Assembly: GCA_009760855.2 (NCBI GenBank)
Contig: WPIO01000010.1
Coordinates: 7,363,501 to 7,427,500 of the forward strand
Source: Cristatella mucedo
Taxonomy: Eukaryota; Bryozoa; Phylactolaemata; Cristatellidae
Reading direction: 5' to 3'
DNA length: 64,000 nt
The notes under the pieces: model-generated
The model's input: the letters and a program-made list of their open reading frames with translations, nothing else
Told to the model about the DNA's origin: nothing
Databases searched by the model: none
Shown: one piece after another, positions 52,201 to 61,857 of the stretch
How the letters are laid out: the number at the start of each line of letters is the position of its first letter
Position numbering within the stretch: the first letter of the stretch is position 1
Program-made: the position numbers and the translations under genes

Positions 52201-53608
52201 CAATATGCATAAGAAGTTTTATGGCTTGATGTGAGCTATATTACCATTGAAGGAATGGTGCACACATTAGTACACGGGGCGTGGCTTCTTCTGTTTCCAT
52301 TCCTCACTTTTCTGTCTCTTCATTCTCTCGATTCGGCCTGCCTATCAAGACTACTTCCTAATCAGGCTAGGTATCGTACCACCAGCTCTTGTGTCTCGAG
52401 TTAATTATCTGTGCCTCTAACCAAGCTCAAATCCTGTGTAGACAGCGCCTTCAGTTCTATTGCGCCCAAAGCCTGGAGCTCACGTCCGACTGACGTCACG
52501 ACACCCCCTAAATTGATTGTATTTCAAAGGAAGCTGAAAACTCACCTTATCCTCACAGCATTTGCTCCATACGTGGGAATTATTTATTGTGTGCTTATGC
52601 ATGCTGACAATGCTTGTTATATCACTAACCACTTGAATGCATCCTTTCCAGCACACGTAAAGTGCGCTAGAAAGAGATTTGATTCTCTTAGGACACTATG
52701 CAAATCTCAATACACAACCATTATTGTTATTATTCTGGCTGTGTGCTGCTCGCCTTGATTACATCTTAGAGATAACTTAGTGATTAGTCCCAGCAAGAAT
52801 GGTTTGCAAAGCCATAGTCATCTGATTTCCCTTTATGAATAGCAGGGATCTCTCTTCTTTTTATAGATTTTCCTGTTTATGTTACTCTTCTGCTAATAAT
52901 CGTTCCTTGCGGCCTTGTCGTGTCGTGTAGTGTGGTGTTTTGTCTTTGCTGCTGTATTACTTGCTCTTGTTCCTTCACTGACGGCGGCTTCGACCGTTGC
53001 TCAGCGTTGCTGGGCCGTACATCATCCGACACCGTTATCAACCACTTTTGGCAAGCATGATAGCTCGTGGTCTAATATGGCACCCGTTGAGCTTCCATTT
53101 GTATGTGTGCCATGCATACACTAAGCATCGTTCGTCACTATTATTAGTTGCCCAAATCTGTTCGAAGTACTCTTGAAGTGAGCATGCAAACTGCACGTCG
53201 GCAGCTGGAAGCCTAGCCAAAGTGGCTCCTTTGATAACTAGGATACGTGTCAGCTGGTGTTCGAAATTATCGGGAGCCTGCCCTCTTCACCCACCGGACA
53301 TCAGCAGCTGCAGGCGGCACCGGCGTCCAGCACAGCCAGCGGGACAGCCGGCGGCACCGTCGTCGTCATGCCCGGTGCTAGCACCACTGCTGCTCATGCT
53401 GCCAGCACTACTGCTAGTTCAGCCAGTGCCGGTGGTGGGCGCCTGCTCGTCGTCACGAGCTTGCGCGAGCGGGAAATGCTTCCGTTTTGTGTGCAGCTCC
53501 TTCTGGCCTGTGTTAAGGTAACTTGTGCTCTGGGTGCAATGTGACCAGCTGGCTGGCTGGCCGGCAGCTCTTTCTCTATAGACTCGTTACAGGTACAGGA
53601 TGCATTCT

Positions 53609-53672
<64 letters not shown>

Positions 53673-53753
53673 GCACAATCTAGGCTTTCACTTCTATGCG
53701 GATGACACTCAGTTGTACCTGCTTTGATCCCTCTCTCAACTCACTTGCATGCA

Positions 53754-53840
<87 letters not shown>

Positions 53841-56800
53841 CACGGTCATCATAGGCCGCTATGATGATTGACAAAAAGTAATTCTTGCAGACCTTTTTTC
53901 AAGACCCCATTCCACATTGTGCGACAGTCAAACAAAATTGGATTGACATCGTGCCGAGTGGTCGACGACCGATGGCCACCGAGCTGCTCGTCCTCTTGTA
54001 CCTGGTGTCGCATGTACAGGCATGAGATTTATCGGTTCGCTCGACGTTCGATAGCAATAAGTCTTTTCGGTCTCATTGTTTCTCTTTTGCAAGGTTTTCA
54101 GCTTTGCAAAGAAAACTAGCTGTTTTGGTGCTCAATTTTTATTTTTAATTTCCATGCATTTGGTCTCCCCTTGAGTGAGCGAATGGAACGGAATCGCTGT
54201 CTCGGCTGTGTGCTCTCGATTCCCGAGTTCCAAGTTTCGTGTATATGCCTGTTCTTTGTTCTTTATAGGAGAGAATGTCAGCTATCAGTGACTGGACGTG
54301 CTCTCTGATCGGCCATGCACTAGTGCTTTTGCAGTATACATGGCCCACTGAAATTGAGTTATTCAATCGCATCATCAATAAGATTCGATCTCGCGGTTAC
54401 TTCATCTACTGCAATTTCCTCACTTACGTTACTAGTATCCTTTGGACTGGTTGCTGCAATTCTTGCTTTTTATGATTTCGAAGTCGTGCATGTGCTTGCC
54501 GTTGCTTTCTTTCACATTTTTTTTGCAAAGATGTTGACATATTGGAGGAATTTGCATACCTCAAGTCAGATGCTGGTGGCAACGTCAAGCTGGACATTCT
54601 TCCGCCTAAAGTGACCAGCATTATGCAGTAAGTGCCATGCACTTCAACGAAAGTGCATGAATCGCCGAAAAGGCGCGTTTATACCTGATCACTCTAGCAG
54701 GCGCCACTTGCATTGTGTCGTCGACTGGAAAAGAAAGAGCAGATCAAGATTTACTGGTTGCTTTTTCAGAATTTGTTTGCCTTGGATAACCTATTGGACG
54801 AATTTTAATCTCACCACATAGCTGCATTACTACAAGGTGTTCCATCGGCAGAACTTTTCTCCTTAAGTAGATTTAAATCTTGGAGATCTTGGTTATCTTA
54901 GATCGGCTAGCGAGCTGCACCGAATTCTTGCATCTTGTGTGCTGCTTCTTGTCAATTGCTTTCGTGGGACTAGTTTGTGCATTGGTTTCTCCTCGTTAAT
55001 GCCGTGGCGTTGTAGCACTCGTATGGCAGGACGTAGGAGACCTCTGGGCATTAGGGCTGGTGACAACGTACTCAGTAGATGAGCAAGTGTAGCTGCTTTG
55101 ACATCATCGTTTCTTGCGGAGACAGCTAGGTGACATCGTGGTATATTTGGAGGCACCGAATTAACAAGCTGCAAATGATGCTCAAATTACCAAGTCTCTT
55201 GCAGCAAAATAAATACGATCAGAAAGTTCATCCCCAGCATAAGATCTCCACTGAACTCTTTTTCCTCAGTTCCTTACTGTACCTCAATATTCACATTTAA
55301 GCCTGCTACAAATGGCCTTATCTCAAAGTTGATCTCCCAGTCTAAGAAGACAATGAGGCCTCTAACCATGTACCGACTGTACTCCTTCTGAGTTGCATTG
55401 GTCTTCTGCTGCCATGCATAACTAACATATTAAATATGTCCTTATCCTCAAGTCCTGTCCCAGCATCTTGAAGAAAGGCTGTTGTTTGGCCACTTATTAA
55501 GAAGTCTAAGCTAGACCAGGATAACTTAAGTAAGTTCTGTCCAGTCTCCCTATCCTTTCCTATCAAAGACCCTAGAGGGAGTGGTGCCAGTCCAGCTAAA
55601 CTCTTATATCAATACTTATTCTTGCCAGCAAGTTCTACTCAGGTTTTACAGCTAAACACTCCTCAAAGTCAGCACTGCTTAGGGTGTATAACAACCTTCT
55701 CAGGAATGCAGACTTAGGTAGAATCTCTCATGTTGTTTTACTGTATCTTTCGGCAGTGTTTGATGCTATTGATCAACTTCTTCTCGAGTTCGGTCATCTC
55801 GCCTGGGCATAACCAGCACTGAAGTGCCACGGTTTAGGTCCTAGAACATTAATGTAAACAGGCCACAGTCATCTGATGAACCTCTTAAGTATGGGGTATC
55901 CCCGGGCTCTGTGCTTGGTCCACTTCTTGTCACAATTTATATTATCTCTCTTGCTGATAAAATTGCCAAACATAATATAGGCTTTCATTGTTTTGCAGAT
56001 GACACAGCTGTACCTGTGCTTTGATCCACCCATGCCTATTAGCACATCACACTCCTTTGCAGCATGTATTGCTGATATTTGCAGTTGGATGGAGAAACTT
56101 TATAAAATTGAATGAATGATAAAACCGCCTTACTAGTTATGGGCAGACCTAGTGTTATTCTGAAATTTGTAAACCTAACCCTTAAAAATGGACTCGGCTA
56201 GGATATCACCTGTAGCATTGCATGCAATCTGGATGTCGTGTTCCAAAATGGCCTTTCACTAGGCAACTACATCAGCTCCACGGTCAATTCTGCCTACTTT
56301 TCATCTACGTAACATTGCAAAAATTCTGGCCTGCTAAGAATAGGATATTCCTTCCAAGCTGGCTCATACATTTGTGACACATGCCTGCACGTCTGTAACT
56401 GACTAATCGCATTTCTTACATCCTGTGCAATAAGGCGCTTGCAGTTGCCACATTACATCTTCTTCCCACCGATCTATCTGCACTGGTTCCCTATTTAGCA
56501 ATGTATCGACTTGAAGGTTTTATCATTCACATTTAGGTCCCTCCATTCTCTTGTTTTGGCCTACCTATCCAAAGTGATTAAGGCTCATGGAATAGGATAT
56601 CACTTCTATGCTGACGATACTCAGTTGTATTTGTCATTTAAACCGTCGGAATCTGCTGCAGCAACTGAGAAACTGAATGCTTGCCTTGCCGATATTCGAT
56701 CCTGGATGTCGGAAAACTTCCTGAAATTAAATGACGATAAAACCGAACTGCTTCTCATAGGACACCCTAAGCGTGTAGCTGGATTAAAAGGCTTTGCTGT

Positions 56801-59458
56801 TCTAATAGGTGATGCTATTGTGCGACCTTCACCACGTGCTCGTAATCTAGGTGTCGGGTTCGACAGCTGCCTCAATTTCAAAAGCTTCATTCAAAAGACT
56901 GCCTCTACAGCTAGCCATCACATCCGATCCCTATCCAAGATTAGAAGCTGTCTCCCACAGTGGCTTGTAAAAAATTTAACTAGCTCTTTAGTTCTGTCTC
57001 GGCTTGATTATTGTAATTCCCTTTTGGCTGGGCTACCAAAGAAAGCTATTATGCCACTACAGCGGACTATGAATATGGCTGCAAGGCTGGTCTTCAAGTC
57101 CCAGTGGTTTGAGCACGTGTCACCTTTGCTGGAAGAGCTAGGATGGTTGCCGGTTCAGCAAAGGATACAGAGCAAAGTTCTTATACTGACCCACAAGGCC
57201 CGCCACGGCTTGGCTCCTTCATTCCTAGCTGAACTGCTGCATCAGTTTCAGCCTGTTCGCGCCCTCAGGTCCTGTGTGGACAATAAATTAGCTGTCCCAT
57301 TCCTCCGCTTAAAGACAGTTGGCGACAGAAGCTTAGCTCTGCAGGTCCTAGACTGTGGAACTCGCTTCCACAATTCTTACGCAACGACATCTACTCTCCA
57401 ACTGCCGACTATGGCACATCTTTTTCAGCGGTCCTGAACTGCTACTTCCATGCTACTCACTACCCCAACTGCTCTCCTAACTCTGCTATGCTTCCCACTT
57501 TCTCTTTGTTGCGTGAGACGAAGTCTGTTGGCTACCGAATGCGTACCGAAAGCCGCTTAGGCTGTGAGTGCGCTATACAAAACACCCACATGGTCTTTAT
57601 GACTTTGTGGAGTTACTGACTGAGATACATTACATTACATTACAAATTACTTCATAGTCAGGTTAGGTAGGTGTTGTATCACCTGCTCTTCTGACTCAAG
57701 TCGTTTAGCTGTACCTCTAATCGATCGTAAGTCTTTGGAGACCTCTCCTTTAGTTTGTATGCTCCCAAAGACTGGAACTCACTCCTGACTGATGCCACGA
57801 CTTCCCCTGACTTGACATTTATTTTATTTAAAAGAAGAAATACACAGTTGTTGGAGCCTTCCTCGGTGTTTGCATGTCCTTGCTAGTGTGTTGGTGCTAA
57901 TTTCATACTACACCAGGCACTTTTCCTATGCTGTAAGGGGAAGCAAGACGAAATGGTTAGTGGTAGCATGCTTAGAGCCTAAAGGTTAGCTGATTCAACG
58001 GCCTCATTTATATAGCAGCAGAAGAGCGTAACCGGTTATCGCCACTGCTTGCAGTAGGCAATAAAGGATCGCTCAGTGTAAATGCACATGTTTCTCAAAG
58101 CATTAGCTGTTTCCTTGTTATTGTTCTTGTGTTGCATCGTCAGCTGGAACTCCCTCCCTCCCGACCTGCGTCAGATTATCCCCTGACCTGACCACATTTA
58201 AAAAGATTTTAAAACACCTATTTAGGACAGCATTTAGTGATTGTGATTCGTCCTTCTGTGATTCGTCCTTCACGTGCTTATGCGTGCTGACACTGTGCAT
58301 GCTGCCACTAACCACATTTGCATGCTGACCCTGTGCATGTCACCCCTAACCATGTTATTCATTTTGTTTGCTTATCAAGCATGATTTTACTCACCATTCA
58401 ATTGCATTTTCCTTTGCAGCAAATGTAAAGTGCCTAGAGAGAGATTGAGTTCTCTGAGGGCGCTTTATCAAGTGCATTATTATTATTATTATTGTCAGCC
58501 AAAGCTCGGCAGGCAACTAAAAAGGATCCATAGTGCAACTGGCGTTTGGCGCCCATGGTGCCATTTAGCACCGAACGTGTGAACACAGACCTGCCGGCAT
58601 TAAGTGGATCTGATATGTTACCGAAGCTCGCAAATTGGGATTTCCGACTCACCGAGGAAGCACCCATTGTGGTACACATTGTGGTTCGGTTTGCAATATA
58701 TTTTAATTCTCTAGTTTTAACTGGCCATTTGTTTTATTGTGGTTTTCCTGTCGTGTTAGCGATTGAAACCAGAGTCTGCATTATAAATAATTGTTCATGA
58801 TTCATTGTATAGTGCTCTAAGAGAACTTGATCTCTATTCAGGCGCTTCGCATCTGCCACGGGGCTCGAACCCATAAGATGCATTCACCTTGACCTTGGTC
58901 GGGGCGAGCACCTTAACCACTGGGCCACACCATAGCAAGTGCAGTGTAGCAAGCATTGCTGAAAGGAAGCTGGATTGGCTTGGAGGTGGTAGCTGGTGCT
59001 ATCGGTCTGCATGTGCACGTTTAGTGTGGGTGACGCCTGCTTAAGTTTTTCCTTGCGAGTAGCCTTGAGGGCTGCCCTGACATGTAAAAATAATGATAAT
59101 AATACATTTGATAGAGCCTCTTCAGAGAACTCAATCTCTTTCTAGGTATAAAAAAAGACTGGAGAAACGTGCGTGTCTTTGCCCGGGGATCTGAGGCTTT
59201 TGTTTTGTCGATCAATGTGCAAAATCACCTGTTTTGCTCAAGGAGGAATTTTTGCTGTAGATGTAGAAATAAGAATCTTCTTTAAACTCGAATGGTCTTT
59301 TTAGCCAACGAGCCGTTACTCGAGGTGTTGAGAAGGGCGTTCAGGAAGACTTCAAGCAAGCTTTGGAAAAACAAGTGAGCCGCTGTGACGAGAACATGGA
59401 TTGCCTACTACGGACCTTCTTTGCTGCCGAAAGGCAGTCGTTAGAATGCTGCTTGTAA
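30891..59458 (+). CDS. INTS10: INTS10, Integrator complex subunit 10 (17 exons, complete)
   Basis: INTS10 belongs to the INTS10-INTS13-INTS14 module of Integrator, which cleaves nascent RNA and attenuates RNA polymerase II in the nucleus. Exons: 30891-31037, 31720-31787, 35864-35967, 37197-37336, 39001-39082, 41927-42055, 42339-42459, 42547-42701, 43385-43448, 48077-48240, 48372-48457, 48801-48863, 49533-49586, 53242-53517, 54269-54434, 54531-54627, 59305-59458. All are GT-AG, phases agree, total 2,070 nt: 689 residues plus stop (human 710). Family blocks: EARAWLLTARSLYKNSFKIQ (exon 1), VYDVLPIILQ (exon 6), a PKKRKLEH nuclear-localisation-like cluster (~residue 342), DTCQLVFEIIGSLP and LPFCVQLLLACVK (exon 14), NVDILEEFAYLKSDAGGNVK (exon 16), RAVTRGVEKGVQEDF and EKQVSRCDEN (exon 17). 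An Ala/Ser/Thr/Gly-rich insert fills residues ~474-524. The weakest junction is the exon 10 donor (gtctgc). ATTAAA at 59475 is a possible poly(A) signal. Assignment by similarity from memory. Confidence 0.95.
31788..32419. other. INTS10 intron 2, left part
   Basis: No coding signal. Contains an imperfect (TG)n tract. Confidence 0.6.
32004..32200. repeat. Imperfect (TG)n tract
   Basis: TG/TATG-rich region with a near-pure (TG)n core at 32100-32126. Open frames across it (Cys-Val repeats) are artefacts. Confidence 0.9.
32420..33265 (+). mobile_element. LINE family B copy, RT C-terminus to 3' end
   Basis: Broken frames read CGRNLGVIFDNCLNF, FTKKTASTASYNVLSLSKIK, LLSRLDYRNSVLIGLQKK, then the open frame 32803-33204 (LTNKACHSLAPPYQAELLKQ; ENKLAILFLHLKTVGKRSF), parallel to the 56577-57640 copy. 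The 3' UTR ends gttgcagacggagatacatt at about 33256. 5'-truncated; sense to INTS10. Confidence 0.82.
33800..34960 (+). mobile_element. Older LINE reverse transcriptase relic (family C)
   Basis: LDLSAAFDTLDLEIVRGRL matches the RT palm motif with the first catalytic Asp. SLNILKLNDDKAKLLLIGAK (~34190) matches the post-YADD region, LVQALVTSELDYHSFLLGRV (~34430) the C-terminal segment, and a frame near 34770 gives ASVLWNSLPEHVQQASSL. The YADD itself is lost. More diverged than A or B; sense to INTS10. Confidence 0.7.
34961..35863. other. INTS10 intron 2, right part
   Basis: Nothing recognised apart from the (GA)n tract at 35490-35520. Confidence 0.5.
35490..35520. repeat. (GA)n microsatellite
   Basis: Short GA tract with one AA interruption. 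Confidence 0.9.
35968..37196. other. INTS10 intron 3
   Basis: 1.2 kb, no recognised repeat or gene. Confidence 0.55.
37597..37742. repeat. Short tandem array, ~37-bp unit, four copies
   Basis: The core caaagccttaagctgat recurs at about 37600, 37637, 37674 (variant aaaaccttagtctgat) and 37713, each followed by gag.tgctgattgctaa-like sequence. In INTS10 intron 4. Confidence 0.85.
40163..40257 (+). mobile_element. SINE-2 copy, 3' half
   Basis: gacctcggtcgtgggcttga (B-box side), gtgaagcacctgaatagtga and ttaagttcttttagga, the SINE-2 tail, running directly into (TA)n. Confidence 0.7.
40243..40325. repeat. TA palindrome with SINE-2 tail arms
   Basis: agttcttttagga, about 16 TA units, then tcctaaaagaact and more TA. 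The 13-bp arms are exact complements, so the whole can fold as one long hairpin. Confidence 0.85.
43803..43880 (-). mobile_element. LINE family A 3' terminal fragment
   Basis: (AAT)8 tail, then the complement of the terminal hairpin (aaagcaccctcagagaactc, tctttctaggcgctttac). It is only ~75 bp long and abuts the 5' side of a plus-strand LINE-A copy. Confidence 0.8.
43881..47215 (+). mobile_element. LINE family A, longest copy, split by LINE B
   Basis: Left part 43881-44501: the linker before the RT (LADVLDEFAPLTKPTVRPHP; DDLADRSSSFF; in another frame LDPIPT-like sequence). Right part from 45412: NYRPVS-like sequence, FQSGFRGNRSAESALLRVYN (45630), VLLDLTSAF with a small tandem duplication (45725-45790), PGPVLFTVYTLLFSDVIVHN, FHFYADDTQLYF (YADD ~46140), FLKLNDDKTNLLIIGK, the C-terminal frame 46536-46895, and a 3' UTR ending in hairpin plus (ATT)n at ~47210. 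About 2.4 kb of LINE A in total; no endonuclease domain. Sense to INTS10, intron 9. Confidence 0.88.
44502..45411 (-). mobile_element. LINE family B copy nested in LINE A
   Basis: Open frame 44556-44987 on the minus strand: LTHKARHGLAPSYLAELLHQ, DNKLAVPFLPLETVCDRSF, then the 3' UTR. The 3' end on this strand (gtaatgcatctccgtctgta) corresponds to the ACATT tail. Flanked by caatttaat at 44493-44501 and 45412-45420, a candidate 9-bp target-site duplication. Confidence 0.85.
47216..48076. other. INTS10 intron 9, right end
   Basis: No repeat or exon recognised. A 48-bp frame near 47822-47870 (ESRSAAQQSAKLDAL, with a good donor) was considered as an exon and rejected on phase. Confidence 0.45.
49587..50899. 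other. INTS10 intron 13, left part
   Basis: 1.3 kb with nothing recognised. Confidence 0.5.
50900..51745 (+). mobile_element. LINE family A copy, RT C-terminus to tail
   Basis: [40 protein letters not shown] (51016-51240), a small ctccgctcac insertion at ~51228 that shifts frame, then TTRFSESNSLQIPRTNLKSF and SYAPKAWNSLPTCLR. The 3' UTR hairpin aaagcgcctagagagagatt...gggcgcttt precedes (ATT)n. Among the least decayed 3' ends; sense to INTS10. Confidence 0.9.
52290..52735 (+). mobile_element. Divergent LINE A-like 3' copy
   Basis: SACLSRLLPNQARYRTTSSC, LTKLKSCVDSAFSSIAPKAW and LIVFQRKLKTHLILTAFAPY are in frame-like order. The terminal part is gtgcgctagaaagagattt...cttaggacactatgcaaatc then attattgttattatt. 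It is a subfamily distinct from the others. Confidence 0.75.
53611..53672. repeat. (CT)n microsatellite, left arm
   Basis: About 30 CT units in INTS10 intron 14. Confidence 0.97.
53672..53757 (+). mobile_element. LINE A shard carrying the YADD motif between CT arrays
   Basis: agcacaatctaggctttcac, ttctatgcggatgacactca and gttgtacctgctttgatccc encode HNLGFHFYADDTQLY. The 86 bp is almost identical to 46118-46175 and lacks everything else of the element. Confidence 0.85.
53758..53838. repeat. (CT)n microsatellite, right arm
   Basis: About 40 CT units. Confidence 0.97.
54628..55199. other. INTS10 intron 16, left part
   Basis: A minus-strand frame (54893-55174) is open for 93 codons with a helix-like stretch (DDVKAATLAHLLSTLSPALM), but it matches nothing I know. 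It lies in an intron, antisense. Not called as a gene. Confidence 0.35.
55200..57840 (+). mobile_element. LINE family A copy split by LINE B
   Basis: 55250-56576: decayed RT (ccagtctccctatcctttcc; gcaagttctactcaggtttt; ctttcggcagtgtttgatgc, the AAFD-like first Asp; gtatggggtatccccgggct, GVPG; tttgcagatgacaca, ADDT). It stops after LAYLSK at ~56576 and resumes at 57641 with ttacttcatagtcaggttag and the PKDWNSLLTDATTSPDLT-like C-terminus to ~57835. Sense to INTS10. Confidence 0.82.
56577..57640 (+). mobile_element. LINE family B copy nested in LINE A, best RT frame
   Basis: The reference copy of family B here: VIKAHGIGYHFYADDTQLYL (YADD at ~56610), [114 protein letters not shown]. Open for about 285 codons, then frameshifted. 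The 3' UTR has gcgctatacaaaacacccac and ends acagt..gagatacatt then (ACATT)n at 57623-57640. The first ~22 codons of the 308-codon open frame belong to LINE A. 5'-truncated within the RT. Confidence 0.9.
57985..58078 (-). mobile_element. SINE-1 3' fragment
   Basis: cagcagaagagcgtaaccgg, tatcgccactgcttgcagta, ggcaataaaggatcgctcag: complement of the SINE-1 3' half. Confidence 0.7.
58125..58495 (+). mobile_element. LINE family A 3' end
   Basis: tggaactccctccctcccga, cctgacctgaccacatttaa, 3' UTR with the tgctgacactgtgcatgctg motif, terminal hairpin (aaagtgcctagagagagatt...gggcgcttt) and (ATT)n. The segment gattgtgattcgtccttctg is partly duplicated. Confidence 0.85.
58775..58937 (-). mobile_element. 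SINE-2 copy, full-length-like
   Basis: Complement reads ggcccagtggttaaggtgct (A box), ccgaccaaggtcaaggtgaa, gggttcgagccccgtggcag (B box), gcgaagcgcctgaatagaga and caagttctcttagagcacta. Good consensus copy together with 16328. Confidence 0.85.
59085..59150 (-). mobile_element. LINE family A 3' terminal fragment
   Basis: (AAT) tail, then tttgatagagcctcttcaga, gaactcaatctctttctagg: the complement of the LINE-A terminal hairpin only. Confidence 0.75.
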
Positions 59459-59474
59459 CAGCAGATATTTTATA

Positions 59475-59480
59475 ATTAAA
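59475..59480 (+). promoter_or_regulatory. Possible INTS10 poly(A) signal (ATTAAA)
   Basis: ATTAAA lies 16 bp after the stop. It would give a very short 3' UTR. No AATAAA was seen in the next few hundred bases. Confidence 0.3.
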
Positions 59481-59751
59481 CCCAAAAGTTCTTGATGAGT
59501 TCTCTCTTAAACCTTCTGTTGTACTGTTGGTGCATGATAACTCATTCTTCTCCGTGTCATACTTACCTGATGCCAATTTATTTGTGATGCTGTCGGGCAA
59601 TAAGTCGAAGGGCCTAATCTTTTATTGTCATGTGTTGATGGATCTGCTGCAAGTTGATGATTATGATGTCTGTAGTAGGAATTTAGTCTGCCTTGTTCTG
59701 TAGGTCCTAGACGGTGTGAACTAACTTGATGTAACAGCACAACAACGATAC

Positions 59752-59805
59752 GTCATTAGTGCTCTAAGAGAACTTAAGCCCAGCCCAGGCACTGTACAAC
59801 TTGCT
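59752..59805 (-). mobile_element. SINE-2 3' fragment
   Basis: ttagtgctctaagagaactt and caggcac match the complement of the SINE-2 tail. Confidence 0.55.
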
Positions 59806-60930
59806 GCAAGAGGATCAGTGTCTAATGGCATCAGGCATGCAAAACCAAACAAGTATCATGCTCAGGCTAGCATGCTAAAGATAAAAATGAAGGTGCTCAT
59901 TTCTACCTGTTAGTAAGACCTCTGGCTAGTAATATCTGCTGAATCAGATATGTGCGCAAAGTACGCCTGATAAAGAATGGGCAAGTTCACTGTGGCGACG
60001 GGAATGCTGACTGGAACAAATATGTCTTTAGCTGAGACTTCAAAGTGAAAGGTCATTGCAAGTAGTGACTGTAGTCGGAAGCGAGATCCAAACTTTCGAT
60101 GCATGCAAGCTGAATGCTCGAGTATCAGAAGATTTCAATTTAGTGTGATGGACGTCGATATAACTATGCAGAGGAGCTGGTGGTGGGAGAGGACATAGTA
60201 AGAGCAAGGTCGTATAGGCAGGCTGATGCAAGCGAGTGACCTGTAAGCCAGAGTGAGGATCTTAAAATTGGTTCTATGCATGATGAACCAATAAAGCTCA
60301 GGCAGAAATGGTGTGCTGAGACGGCTCTGCCGTCGCACAAGTGCTCTAGGGAAAGGTTCATCATGATTAGCTGAGGTTCAGAGCATGCTCTAACCAGCTA
60401 AACTAGCGACCCTGCTGCCAGCTAAGGGGACCTGCCCGGTGCTACAGTAACTGGGGCACGTTTCTCTTACTTTGCTATGAAAATATAATCCTGCTGTTTA
60501 GTCGTTAGGCCTTTACCAAATAATTAATATGGCCATTTATTTTTTATGTACAATCATACAACATATACTTCATTGTCGCTAGCATTGTTAAAATTTAGTT
60601 GCAATGCTAAAATCAAGCTTCTTTAGCGGACTCTTGCAGCCACGTGGAACCCACTTCCCTCATAGTCGTCTTTTTGAGCTTGTGACTTTGTTTCCACCCT
60701 GAAACCACTAGCGGCTATCCGTAGTCTCTTGTCGATGTAAAACTATCATGAATGCATACATTAGTAGTAATGCAAACTTGCTGTCTAAGGCATGAGGGAG
60801 TATTGCATGCTGTGCTTTGTATGTGCAGTCCAGAGGCGATTGTATTGAAGTTGGACAAGTGTAGTATAAACGAAGAGTAGAGTAACACGCAATCAAAATT
60901 AGAGCTTCTAGTGTATGATTTCTGGTTGGT
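59806..60930. other. Downstream of INTS10, nothing certain
   Basis: 60060-60400 minus has LINE-like phrases (VWISLPTTVTTCNDLSL; LPELYWFIMHRTNFKILTLA; AYRSLA) that recall an RT C-terminal relic of another family. No gene recognised. Confidence 0.4.
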
Positions 60931-61760
60931 TTGCAGCGTATTTCAGTGGATTGTGGTATAAGACCAGACTGTTGCAGTCGATTGCAGTGCATGCCCCTGG
61001 GTCTTAGCACAGGGGTGAGGCTCTCGCTCCACATCCACAACCGGAGCCGTCGGTTCGAGTCCTGTAGAGGGCGATCCTGTATTTCCCACTGCAAGTGGTG
61101 GCCGTAGCTGGTAAGGCTTTTCTGCTGCGATATACATAAGTCTGTTGCATTGTCTGAGAATGCGAAATGGCTCAAAGTTTTGTGGGTGCACTTTGAATTG
61201 AGACTAGTTCAGAATGATTTGCAGTGAATTTTGGTATTTGTGCCGGCCATTTCTGGTGATTGCCGTGCATTGCCAGAGACCTCAGGTGCGAAACGGCTTG
61301 AATTTATTTACGTGAGTGCAGCGTAACACAGTGCACTTTGATATCCAATAAAAGCTGGCACAGGCGATAACTATTTCTAGTCTTTTTGCGGTGAATTTCA
61401 GTGGATTTGGGTATTTCCCCGGGCCGTTGCAGTGAGTTGCATGAGAAATCCGGTGCCAGTTCTCGTGAAATTTTGTGAGCACTTCTCGCAGAATGTACTG
61501 TCATGTGCAATCAAAAAAGAACTTTTTGCGGTTGGATCAAGTGGATAACAGTGATTTTGTATAGACCCTTGCAGCTGCAATCTATTGCTGTAGATTTCGT
61601 GATAACACGCGACATTTTTTAGGTATACTTGAAATATAGCTTATTGTTAAATTCAATCCTAGTCGGAGCTTCGCTCAGACGATTTGTGGTAGATTTGAGG
61701 TGGCTTTAAGTGGATCACAGTACAGCATCTTTGCTGCCCATTTGCGAAAGGCGTGAGTGA
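60931..61760. repeat. Divergent tandem array (~140-170 bp units)
   Basis: The block t.ttgcagtgaatttcagtgga...ttgcagtgattgcagtgcat recurs near 60931, 61216, 61386, 61527 and 61683 with much drift. A SINE-1 copy interrupts the first unit; removing it restores a ~140 bp spacing. Confidence 0.65.
60995..61150 (+). mobile_element. SINE-1 copy inside tandem array
   Basis: B box gtcggttcgagtcctgt, gggcgatcctgtatttccca, ctgcaagtggtggccgtagc, aaggcttttctgctgcgata. The A-box side is diverged. Confidence 0.75.
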
Positions 61761-61857
61761 ATGAGGATGAAATTTGGTATGTACATAACAATGACGGTGC
61801 ACTACAATATTCACTTGAAATTGGAGTTTACGCCCTCAACCGATTTCCGGTCGATTA

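Noticed and set aside
54893-55174. 93-codon antisense frame in INTS10 intron 16
   Set aside because: No start context, no recognised family, and flanked by decayed LINE sequence; left unannotated.
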